This document shows positions 32,633 to 42,662 of a stretch of 45,134 nucleotides of DNA, piece by piece; positions within the stretch are counted from its first letter, which is position 1, and each line of letters opens with the position of its first letter. Origin of the DNA: Owenia fusiformis (taxonomy: Eukaryota; Annelida; Polychaeta; Sabellida; Oweniidae). A program made the position numbers and the translations under genes. The notes under the pieces were generated by a model. The model did not search any database and was not told where the DNA came from. It saw nothing but the letters and a program-made list of their open reading frames with translations. The stretch is from the NCBI GenBank assembly GCA_903813345.2, contig CAIIXF020000007.1, forward strand, positions 30,493,564 to 30,538,697. Direction: 5' to 3'.

Positions 32633-33015
32633 TACCCTGCGTGCAGAGTCTAGTTAAACTACACTCTGCCTAGTAGAGACCATATTACAGTTTAGTAGCC
32701 CCGCCCCCACGACGGGTACTGGTGACAGTTTGGGTAATAATATAAATCACTTCTGACCTATGCGCTGACCTTTCTTCCACCATTCAGCGAGCCTGAACAA
32801 ACATACGCCAAATGCGTTCTAATTAAATATGCGCATGTCATTGGTCAATTCCGTGCTCAACGATGACGTCAGAAGGAATGACCATATATAGAACGTCGGT
32901 CAAATTTGGCCGACGAACACTGATTGGCGCGGTGAGTTCACAGGTTTATTTTAGTTTGAAAGAGTGAAGACGAAGCTCTCTTTTAAGAAGTGAAGTCAAA
33001 CGAATGCAAAGGGTA
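32633..33015 (+). mobile_element. Family B element, copy 2 (383 bp)
   Basis: TACCCTGCG...GCAAAGGGTA, flanked by perfect 9-bp copies of ATGATAGGC (32624-32632 and 33016-33024). It interrupts the 'gataggcttgcaccc' block of family A, so removing it with one 9-bp copy leaves a normal family A sequence. The interior holds promoter-like motifs: ATTGG (32840-32844), a perfect CRE TGACGTCA (32864-32871), CATATATAG (32883-32891) and TGATTGGCGCG (32931-32941). No open frame. Confidence 0.9.
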
Positions 33016-33176
33016 ATGATAGGCCTGCACCCACCTGAGAATCTATTTGCACCCACTTAAAATGACAAAGATCAGACTTTTACAAATTTTGGTCTGAATT
33101 GTGAAGTTCAGAATTCTGCACCCACTTGAGAAACAAGGCATTAACATGACAAAATGTCACCACCTAAAACAATTTG

Positions 33177-34600
33177 GTCAATTTAAAGCAAGTTGAAAAA
33201 ATACCTCTTTGACTTTTTTTGACATTGAGAAGGTCATTGAAGGTCAAATGTCAAATGTAAAGTCAGATTTGAACTTCTGAGAACATGTAGATGATTTTGA
33301 AAAAAAAATTAAGTAAATTTGAAGCAAGTTGAAAAAAGACCTTTTTGACCTTGAAAAGGTCATTGAAGGTCAAATGTCAAATCTAAAGTCAGATTTGAAC
33401 TTCTGAGAACATGTAGATGATTTTGAAAAAAAATTAAGTAAATTTGAAGCAAGTTGAAAAAAGACCTTTTTGACCTTGAAGGTCAAAGGTCAAATCTAAA
33501 GTCAGATTTGAACTTCTGAGAACTTGTTAAGTCAAATTTGAACTTCTGAAAAGATGTAGATGATTTTGAAAAAAAAATTTGGTCAATTTGAAGCAAGTTG
33601 AAAACAGACCTTTTTGACCTTTTTTGACCTTGAGAAGGTCATTAAAGGTGAAATGTCAAATCTAAAGTCAGATTTGAATTTCTGAGAACATGTAGATGAT
33701 TTTGAAAAAAAAATTAGTCAATTTGAAGCAAGTTGAAAAAAGACCTTTTTGACCTTTTTTGACCTTGAGAAGGTCATTGAAGGTCAAATGTCAAATCTAA
33801 AGTCAAATCTTAAGTCATATTTGAATTTCTGAGAACATGTAGATGATTTTGAAAAAAAAATTTAGTCAATTTGAAGCAAGTTGAAAACAGACCTTTTTGA
33901 CCTTTTTTGACATTGAGAAGGTCATTGAAGGTCAAATGTCAAATCTAAAGTCAGATTTGAATTTCTGATAACATGTAGATGATTTTGAAAAAAAAATTTA
34001 GTCAATTTGAAGCAAGTTGAAAAAAGACCTTTTTGACCTTTTTTGACTTTGAGAAGGTCATTGAAGGTCAAATGTCAAATCTTAAGTCAAATCTAAAGTC
34101 AGATTTGAATTTCTGAGAACACGTAGATGATTTTGAAAATTTTTTTTAGTGAATTTGAAGCAAGTTGAAAACAGACCTTTTTGACCTTGAGAAGGTCATT
34201 GAAGGTCAAATGTCAAATCTTAAGTCAAATCTTAAGTCAGATTTGAATTTCTGAGAACACGTAGATGATTTTGAAAAAAAAATTTAGTCAATTTGAAGCA
34301 AGTTGAAAACAGACCTTTTTGACCTTGAGAAGGTCATTGAAGGTCAAATGTCAAATCTAAAGTCAGATTTGAAGGTCAAATGTCAAATCTAAAGTCAAAT
34401 CTAAAGTGAGATTTGAATTTCTGAGAACATGTAGATAATTTTGAAAAAAAATTTAGTCAATGTGAAGCAAGTTGAAAAAAGACCTTTTTGACCTTGAGAA
34501 GGTCATTGAAGGTCAAATGTCAAATCTAAAGTCAGATTTGATTTTCTGAGAACATGTAGATGATTTAGAAAAAAATTGAAGTCAATCTAAACAGTATTTG
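33177..34600. repeat. ~140-bp minisatellite, 10 units, receptor half-sites
   Basis: Ten units, each marked by 'aagcaagttgaaaa', then 'gacctttttgacc', 'ttgagaaggtcattgaagg', 'tcaaatgtcaaatc', 'agtcagatttgaa' and 'ctgagaacatgtagatgatt', ending in an A run. Unit length varies from about 117 to 170 bp through gain or loss of inner blocks (for example extra 'gtcaaatct' copies). Full units contain TGACCT TTTT TGACCT (DR4, minus strand), TGACCTTGA (extended half-site TCAAGGTCA on the minus strand), TGACCTT GAG AAGGTCA (hairpin) and AGGTCA TTGA AGGTCA (DR4, plus strand). Confidence 0.9.
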
Positions 34601-34631
34601 TTATGTTATAGGAAGTTGTAAGAAATTGTTA

Positions 34632-34760
34632 CAGACGCCGGACGCCAACCGCCAGACGCCAACCGCCGGAGACCATAACAATATGTCACCACTTTTGGTG
34701 GTGACATAAAAAAAAAACGGAGACCATAACAATATGTCACCACTTTTGGTGGTGACATAA
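34632..34760 (+). repeat. Doubled 3' terminus of family C
   Basis: After a GACGCCAACCGCC tandem (about 34634-34672), the block 'cggagaccataacaatatg' plus the hairpin and TAA occurs twice (about 34667-34708 and 34718-34760), separated by an A run. Each copy has the 9-bp stem and 5-base loop intact. Doubled termini are known for rolling-circle-type elements. Tandem duplication after insertion is the alternative. Confidence 0.85.
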
Positions 34761-35085
34761 AAATCCTCTGGAGATCGCTGTAATGGTATATATCCCCATC
34801 ATGAAACATCAACTAATTTAGTTGTGTGGTTGAAACGGGTCATCTTGCAAAGTATGCATATCACCAGGATAAAGTAAAAATAGGATGTGGTAGACACATT
34901 TCAATATAGCCATTCAATTGTGGTAAATCATAGTTTTCATACTTTTCACATTGATATAAATGGATAATTAAATAAATTCAGAATGTGGCAATGATCACAG
35001 CTGCTGGTCGACAGAGTATGCCAAGAGTTGAGCCTTAAATCACTAGAGTAAGCCTTGATGTGTTAACTATATGACTGCTATATAC

Positions 35086-35259
35086 CAGTGATCTCCCCAG
35101 CATGAAAGCAAGTGGGTGCAGCGGCCAACTGAGATTTTGAAAATAGGCTTGCACCTACTTGAAAATGAGAAAAATTAGCATATTTTGACCAATTTTTATC
35201 TGAATCGTGAAAATGAGAATTTTGCACCCACCTAAGAAAAGATCCTGGGGAGATCACTG
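35086..35259 (+). mobile_element. Family A MITE, copy 4 (best preserved ends)
   Basis: CAGTGATCTCCCCAGCATGA to 'gatcctggggagatcactg', flanked by perfect 5-bp copies of TATAC (35081-35085 and 35260-35264). This 174-bp copy gives the reference ends for the family. The inner 'cacccacctgagaatc' block is missing, so it has a small internal deletion relative to copies 1 and 2. Non-coding. Confidence 0.95.
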
Positions 35260-35264
35260 TATAC

Positions 35265-36584
35265 TAAGGTACTCCATCTTATAATTATATATAATTCATG
35301 GCTAAACCTTGCATGACTGAATTGCACAGGACTTGCAAGGTCTGAAAAATGATCAATGTACTTAAACAATCAAATATGATATATACTCATCATGAATGAA
35401 TGTCTGGGATGGGATTATGGCACATTATACGCAAGTCATCTCCTCTCAATCCCACGATCTCTGATTAACTCAAAGGTTAAGTGAGGTGAACGATTGATTA
35501 CTTCACTTTGGGAATATATCACAATTCATAGATGTCAATAAAGCCAAGAAATCACAATACATGCATATAGTTTCAAATACTTTCAAAGAAAGTAAGTATG
35601 TCAGACACTTAACTTTAATATAAGAATGTGCTCCTTTTTAGCCATATGGGAGAGATTTAGAAATAAGAGTACCACTCCATTCAATACCATTTACAAAACA
35701 AAACTCTGTATAATTCAATATACTATAATCCACCTTACATTATGCATCATTTAGTAAACATTGAGTTTATAATAAAATAAAATATTGGTGACATTTGAAA
35801 ATATATTAGTAACCATTGAATATGCATCAAATGGGCACTAAATATCAATTTTCTTTACAGCATTTGATAATATCAAAAGTAGAAAAAATACCATTCACCG
35901 GTCATATAGTCAATATTTATCACCATGTTTTGCAAAAATAAGCCTCATTTTACTGCTTCTGGTTTGCTTCTGGTTTGCTTCTTGATTTTTTGTTTTTTCA
36001 AATCAGTAGATGGTAACTAGCTACCCAAAGATTTGTTCATAAAATCAACTATATTTTTCAGTCTTTGGGTTCCCACCAGTAACATGTAACTTGTTCTCAG
36101 CAGTTTAACTCTAGGGGGTCAAAGAGGCAGGGAGACAATCTATAACCATGTAAAAATTGAAAAATAAGAATCAAATCATCTTATCCAAACATAATAAAAA
36201 CAATTAACTCATCAATTTCTTTAATTAAAAACAAAACAAAAAGTCTGATGTTCTCTGAAGTTCATCAAACACAGTATCATCATACAAGTATTGCACATAT
36301 TACTAATTGTGTACTTATACTTACAAATGAGCATGAACTGAATAATGCACTTTAGGTACAATGTAAGAGGTACATATATATACTGGAATAATGGTTCAGA
36401 GTGAGCTTACATGGTGATATTGATGATTTAAAGAGTTGTTCCGATGATATATTTAGTCATGCCACATCTACAAATATATCCAAAATTCATAGATCAATCA
36501 TCATTTGTACTATACGATACATGGATATAGCACATCTTAGTATAATCTTATAATGAAATTAGCTGTCCAGAAAAACATTAAAGC
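35265..36584. other. AT-rich stretch, minor repeats only
   Basis: Small tandem 'gcttctggttt' at 35957-35984. 36107-36142 carries the inverted partner of 32457-32492 ('agggggtcaaagaggcagg'). No gene. Confidence 0.45.
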
Positions 36585-36710
36585 CCCACCTACCTTAATA
36601 CTGATAAAATACACAAATATGTCTGAAAGTCTTCAACCTCTGCCTACCTTAATTTTGATTGAATGCACAAACAGGCATCAGAATTCAAAGTCTACTAACC
36701 TTATTTTACA
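36585..36710. repeat. Diverged ~54-bp tandem repeat, 2.3 copies
   Basis: 'cctaccttaatactgat' with 'acacaaatatgtctgaaag' is followed about 54 bp later by 'cctaccttaattttgatt' with 'gcacaaacaggcatcagaa', then by 'ctaaccttatttta'. The copies are well diverged, so the array is old. Confidence 0.5.
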
Positions 36711-38673
36711 ATAGGAATATTCAATTGTCAAGAATGTGTCAGATTATTGGGTTACAAAAAGTGACAAGAATTTCAATTAAGAGAGAAAGAGACTGAATCA
36801 GTAGGAATTTTCAGCATAAAAGGGAAAATTTGCAGTTGGATTGATTGACCCTAATGTCTGTTATTCTTGGTTGCTGAAACAATCATGTCCTCTCATTTCC
36901 TTTGTAAAAAAATCATTTGAAGATTCAATGAGTAAATAGATTTATTCTTGTCTTTCAATTAATTATTGATGGCATTCTGAAGGTTATCAAGAAACATTAA
37001 TTTTGTTATTAGTGATTAGACTCGAGAACATCTTCCAGGCTTGAGTATATCTAATTCCTGATTTTTTACGATATATCAAGTCTATTAGGCTTTAAAACCG
37101 TTAAGCAGAAACTCACTTAACTCACTACCCTATTTTGCTCAAATACCTATAAGAAACTATTGTCGCAATCTGAACCAAAAAACAACACTAAATATCAAGA
37201 TTTGGGTGAAATTTGCCTTAAAACTGGCAGAATTCTGAAAGATTTCATCAATATTTTACAATACATGGAGATCTCAACTATAAAGGATCTAGAATTTATT
37301 TCTTTAGTTTAATCCTATTCATTTATTTCAATTCAAACAGTAAATGCAATGTAAACATAAACAATAATGAATTCTTAAAAAAATCCATAGAAGCACTTTT
37401 AAGAACTATGTTATATTTAATAAGATCAACAAAATGAAAAACATTCTAGTAAAACTTATTGATTTAGCATTAATGGTGATGTGAGATTAGTTTTTCAAAT
37501 AATGGAAGCAATAAATCAGAAAAAGTTGTGTGAGGAATTTGTACAATTTACAATTTACAATAATACAATAATAGGAGTAATCCATGATACAATACTTTTT
37601 TATTGTGAATCATTATTAAGCACACCAATTGTAATGGAATGATTATAACTGATGCATTAAGTAGAACAATGCACACACATCGATATTTCAACAGAGAATA
37701 ACTTATATCTGTACTTATGTCACATAAGAAATCAACAGTTTATGAATTGGTTACTTAAGGGGTACAGCTGGTCAGAATTTACAGAACATGTAACCTTGAT
37801 ATATGAGATAAAATGTGTATAATATATTTGATTGGGGAGGGGCAAATGAGAGGGGGTGGGCTTAAGCCATCAAATGTTGGTATGTTGCTTGTAGTAAGTG
37901 AGTTTGACGCAGTTGATAACAATGCTGGTGAAATCAACAAACTATTTCATAAAACAGGCAATCTAATATTAAGGAATAAAGAATTCAGAATTGAGATTGT
38001 TATTTGATCATGAGCAAGTAAGATTAATCACAAATCTCAGATATGGCAAATTTTGCACTTAAAAATCGAAATTCTGCAAGATTTTTGAGCAAAATTAAAC
38101 AAAAGAGGTCCCGCAGTTGATATTAAAAAACGAAAAAAAGGCTAGAAAGGCAAAAAACTAAAAAGGCTAAATTTCATAAAAAGTTACCAAGGACAGGAGG
38201 ATAGATAATGTATCATAAATTTTCCTTAATTTCCTGATTATGTCGCAAGTTCCTATCCTAATATAATAATAATAAAAAATATCGACACAACAGCTAGACA
38301 TGTTGTCTTGAGACATGAGTTCTATGGCTGCCCTAAAGAGGGGGTAGAATATGAGTACTCGTTACAAGTCTAACAAATTCCTGAATTTATACAAGCAGAA
38401 CCTGTTCCCTGATACAATAAAGATTTCCAATTAATGTTAGTATAATATACATATATATATTGAGTCATTAATCCATTCCATTTAACAACACAACAGATGG
38501 AATGACCTTCAAAAATCCATTGTAGTATACATTTTATTATCAATTATTGAAATGACATTTATGATAAAGCACTACACTATTCAGTATACAATGATTGATG
38601 AACTATATACTTTAATACACGATCTATAACAATAACAAAGCATCTAATGTCAACTTGTATCACACATACTGAC
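36711..38673. other. AT-rich stretch, nothing recognised
   Basis: The 64-codon frame at 37813-38007 has no motif. (ATA) and (TA) runs lie near 38263 and 38447-38460. No gene. Confidence 0.45.
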
Positions 38674-38816
38674 CAAAGGTTTTATGACATTTCAAAATTT
38701 CACCACCTCGATGCAATTTTACAAAAGTGTAACAACTGTTACAGACATGGATACTGGATTTAGGTTACAAAAATGGTGACTATAAAATATGTAACCACTT
38801 CTTGGTAGTGATGTAA
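38674..38816 (+). mobile_element. Family C copy, diverged
   Basis: 'tttatgacatttcaaaattt' followed by 'caccacct', 'aactgttacagacatgg', and an end 'tatgtaaccacttcttggta' then 'gtgatgtaa', which is the terminal hairpin with several substitutions. No core array. Confidence 0.6.
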
Positions 38817-39240
38817 AGCAGTTTTCAACTATTCTGCAGCTGGAGTAGTATAATTATAGATTTACCATTTCAGTAAGAAATCGAACAGAAACATGCTGAA
38901 TCTGCATTTTCAATTTTCATAATTCGTAATTTTCATTTTGGAGTAAACAGGGATGAGTGACTTTATGTTAAGCATTGGCTAACTGAACAATAACAAAATG
39001 TTTATCATATAATTACCATTGATATAAATTTAGAACCATTTGAAAAGTCATTTACTAAGTATACCAAAAATGATGAATCATAGATTGTGTCATGACTTTT
39101 GCAGATGTACTTTTATAACAATGATTATATTAGTCATAACCACACACGTAAACCTTATAGTGGGACTATTTTCAGGAATATATGGTAATAATCAATCTAT
39201 ATATAGAAAGAAATACATAAAATGCTGATTTTTGATTATG

Positions 39241-39268
39241 CAGTAAAACCTGACTATTGCAGACACCT
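39241..39268 (+). mobile_element. Family D end fragment
   Basis: CAGTAAAACCTGACTATTGC followed by 'agacacc', the left terminal repeat of family D, with no recognisable body or right end. A similar fragment, 'cagtaaaaactaaaacctc', lies at 40029-40047. Confidence 0.5.
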
Positions 39269-39297
39269 TTGGAGGAGATACAATAAAAGTGTAGGTA

Positions 39298-39719
39298 CAA
39301 TGAAACCTTCATATGGAACACCTGACTTATCCAAATACCTTCCAATCCAAACACTTTTTCTGGTTCCATTTTTTCCTCCCATTGACTCCTAATGTCTCCC
39401 ATGTTAAAAAATATCACATATTTCTAACAAAATTACTCAAATATTTTCAATTTAACACTAATTTGCATGTTATGATATCAAAACTTGAAAAAAACATCAA
39501 ATGGTCTCAATCATAATAGGTCTTTTTAGCATGACTAAATTCATTTCAATCTGATTTTGGAAAGCCGTAAGGGTATGAGGTCATTAAAAATATTAATATT
39601 CATTGAGAATTTCTTCAAATCCAGAATCTTGCAGATGCAAAAACTTTGAAATCCGAACACATCCTAATCCAAGCCCTTTTAACTGGTCCAAATGGTGTTC
39701 GGACTAAACAGGTTTATTG
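39298..39719. mobile_element. 422-bp pogo/Tigger-like non-autonomous element
   Basis: TA (39296-39297) then 'caatgaaaccttcatatgg' and 'aacacctg'; at the right, 'ggtgttcggactaaacagg' and 'tttattg' then TA (39720-39721). The ends pair over about 26 bp with several mismatches. Interior phrases 'ttatccaaataccttccaat' and 'ccgaacacatcctaatccaa' are of the kind seen in Tigger-like MITEs. No intact open frame. Confidence 0.65.
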
Positions 39720-39721
39720 TA

Positions 39722-41037
39722 CCTCAATATATACCATTTCATGATATTCCTTCTTTTTGAATTTGTTGCTCTACCTGTTCATATCAATTTAATAACATTC
39801 ATGGTAGTATGACAAATCTGGATTAGTTACAATCCATTCTATAAACTGTCTTTATACAAAACATGATAAGGTCATTGAAAACAATTTATTTTTCTACTAT
39901 TTCTATCATAAGCTTGGGATTATTGTGTTGATCGCAATAATCTGTTAATCATAACAATAGTTAAATATCCAAGGCAATCTTCCTTCGAGTGCTTGTTCAT
40001 ATAATGCTTCACACCTTTTATAAATAGACAGTAAAAACTAAAACCTCTCTTACTGAATACTCCAAAACCACTGTTCCACAGCTGGATGACTCTAACTGCA
40101 GTTAGCTTCATTCAAGATGGTTGCTGAAATTCTTTCTTAAAAGATCAGAAATAGATAAGAAATAAACAACATTTGTAGCTTCTGATACAGTATATGCGAA
40201 ATATATGATTGATCAATTCAATCATATATCTCTAATAATTGTTTATTTCCAGGTGTCTCACATCTCAAGATTACAAAAAGCACTCCCAAGAAATCTATAA
40301 AAATGATCCGATATTTATCAATTCCTGATAATGTTTTATGATTAATTAATTATCGCAGGATTCATCTTCAGAGAGATAAGACAACATCCAATTCTTAATA
40401 ATCCCACCTTTATAGCTAAGATCTCTAAATAATTCAGGAGACACCATCCAATATGAAAATGACTGAGGAACAACATAGAAGAAAGGCATCATCAATTAAC
40501 AACTGCATATTTCTATTGCATCATCTTTCCCAGGGGAACCATTCTCAAACTTTCAATTCCCACAAGGAAATGTGATATATCAAAAACGATCATAATTTCC
40601 AATTTCTAAATATTAATTATGTGACATTATTAAATGTTCCCGTTATTAAAATCCAGAAAGACTATAGCAGAACAATTCAAATTTAATATTTTCTGTAGTA
40701 TCTGTTCTTAAAATGCCATTCAGAAAGAAACAGATCAATAAATATTTGATACATACAAATACAAGTTTTGAGATTGAGACTATTACACACTAGAATTGTG
40801 AGAAGATATCAGCTCAAATAAAGTTTGCTATTTTACACTTTGCTGTGATATTGGAAATTCATTTTAATGAAAGTGTATATCGAATATTAGTTTTTTAATG
40901 TCAGACAGAACCCAGAAAAATGTAATATACCGAATACAAATATAAGCAAGTCCATGTATGATTATAAGTAGTGTTTTATCAAACAGGAAAGCAAACTAGA
41001 CAACAGCAACGCCAAAGCGTAGCAGATCTCATCAAAC
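39722..41037. other. AT-rich stretch, nothing recognised
   Basis: Apart from the family D end fragment near 40029 no repeat or gene is seen. Confidence 0.45.
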
Positions 41038-41440
41038 AGCCATGGCTGGCATATTTACAAAGTATAGCAAAACTGGCCAAAAATGGCCACCTTCTACCAA
41101 AAGTGTCATTAGACAGTGTGCCATGCTTATAGTAGTCACATACCAAATAAGAACAAAATCGCTCCACTACTTTTCGAGTTACAGCGAAAATCTTAAAATA
41201 ACAACTAAAGGCCGCCATTTTTCAAGATGGCTGCCATGTCCTATATAATTTTTTTACATTTAAAACATATTGCTATTACAGCTTTACATATTGCACCTAA
41301 ATTACTGTAAAATCGGCACTAAAATGGCCGCCATTTTTAAATGAGTGGCCATTTTGAAAATCGGCTTTCGAGCAGAACTTCTACCCCCATATGATATATG
41401 TGTACGGACGGAGGCGTTCCCTATATCCCTTCGAACGAAC
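41038..41440. repeat. GC-richer repeat with YY1-like motif cluster
   Basis: Contains AAATGGCCACC (41081), GCCGCCATTTTTCAAGATGG then CTGCCATG (41211-41237), the 17-base odd palindrome AAAATGGCCGCCATTTT (41321-41337) and GTGGCCATTTTGAAAATCGG. It ends with 'gtacggacggaggcgttccc' and the palindrome CGAACGTTCG (about 41444-41453). The style is that of a dispersed repeat. The two overlapping frames (40979-41218 minus, 41042-41248 plus) are not supported as genes. Confidence 0.5.
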
Positions 41441-42444
41441 GTTCGATGTGATAATTATTTTAGACAAGCTTAAAACCTAGAACTGAAACTACAGCTTGTA
41501 GCTAAAATCTGAAAGCACAAGGAAACATTTGGGATCCTAAAATAACAGTTTACACATTACGTGATATCAATACAGATTTTGTCAATTTAACTCTTTTTCT
41601 ATCAGCAATACTTCCTAGCCAATATTTCCGAGGGCACCTACTTGAAAAACACAAGTGAAAGTCATCAATTGTAGGATTTGTAAAGTCATAAAGCAATGAA
41701 TACGAGAGGAATAAAGTATTAGATTGAATTAAGGTGAACCATCTGCTAGATTTATTATAATACTGTGAATGTTTGTATTCATCTCTTTCGGTGAAGCTGA
41801 CTCACACTTACTTGACTTATACTTAAGAATAGTGTATCGCATCGTAAACAGTCATCCCCTCTCTTGACGCATACACCTTAACATGGAACTATAATCATGG
41901 ATCCAGATTTGACACAGAAGTTACCAATCTTTTTATATCGCAAAATGATTTCATTTTTATATATATATTTGTTTATCTAGCATTTAATAGAATTGCTCTC
42001 TGCGTTTTATGTTCTCTAAAGAACTTATATCGAAAGGTCTCTATTTATAGGAAACTATGATGTACAAGAAAGCATAGGAGTATTACAATGGGATATAACA
42101 AAACCTGTATACTGCGTGTGTAAACATCTCCGATCATTTTAACCATTTATGACGTTTCTCAATCAGACTTGGTAAAATTAGAATTTTGTACCTATTTTAA
42201 GAAACAGCTTGATGAGAACACTCAAAAGCTTCACCTCCAGAAGCTGAGAAAACTTGTACAAATAAATTCTCTATAAACATTGGATTATATTTTTAATCAA
42301 ACTATAACAAGGGCTTCATATGATGAACAATTAACCATTTTAAATAAAACCAAGGCCTTCACAACCTAACAGTTTTCTTTAAGCACATGCTTATTAATAA
42401 TATCAATATCATATTCCTCATTCTCTGATTGGTCTATGTCTTAC
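41441..42444. other. AT-rich stretch, nothing recognised
   Basis: A possible worn family D end ('aacaaaacctgtatactg') lies near 42098. No gene. Confidence 0.4.
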
Positions 42445-42662
42445 ATGCTGCCCTGTCAACCCCCCACGCATTAGGCGCGATTGTCACGCATTTGCTGGAA
42501 AAAATGAAATCACGCATCAATTTTGCGAGTATGATAAAATGTCACGCAAATCACGCATTATGTTGAAATTTAAAAAATTTGCTTTTTATAAAATGCTGAT
42601 ACGGTAAAAAACGAACACCGAAAAAAGTGAATGCATTACATTTGGACTTTTCACGCGAATAT
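42445..42662 (+). repeat. Dispersed repeat at head of 31-bp array
   Basis: Aligns with 30605-30700. It already contains several CACGCA-type words ('cacgcattaggcgcg', 'gtcacgcatttgctgg', 'cacgcatcaattttgcg', 'cacgcaaatcacgca'), from which the adjacent 31-bp unit appears to have been expanded. Confidence 0.5.

Larger units (their letters stand above)
33133..34760 (+). mobile_element. Family C element with minisatellite core (1.63 kb)
   Basis: Starts 'acaaggcattaacatgac', carries 'aaatgtcaccacct' near its left end, and ends with the hairpin TGTCACCAC, 5-base loop, GTGGTGACA, then TAA. The ends match the short copies at 15488, 38674 and 43365, but here the middle is a ten-unit tandem array. No target duplication is seen between the flanking family A pieces ('gagaa' and 'aaatcc'). 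Lack of a duplication, a 3' hairpin, related sequence at both ends and a minisatellite core resemble Helentron-derived non-autonomous elements (the bivalve 'pearl' type). That assignment is inference. Confidence 0.7.
32570..34780 (+). mobile_element. Family A MITE, copy 3, split by two insertions
   Basis: Left end CAGTGATCTCCCCAGCATTA and right end 'atcctctggagatcgctg' are the inverted ends of one MITE. TAATG immediately outside both (32565-32569 and 34781-34785) is a perfect 5-bp target duplication. About 200 bp belong to the MITE (32570-32632, 33025-33132 and 34761-34780). The rest is a family B element (32633-33015, plus its duplicated 9 bp) and a family C element (33133-34760). Family A is therefore older than both insertions here. 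Confidence 0.9.

Noticed and set aside
32633-33015. Family B as a solo LTR because of its CCAAT/TATA content
   Set aside because: Ends are TACCCT/AGGGTA rather than TG/CA and the duplication is 9 bp, longer than the usual 4-6 bp of LTR elements.
34669-34764. Hairpins with adjacent A/T runs as transcription terminators
   Set aside because: They are the duplicated 3' end of family C, found at other copies; bacterial-type terminators are not expected here.
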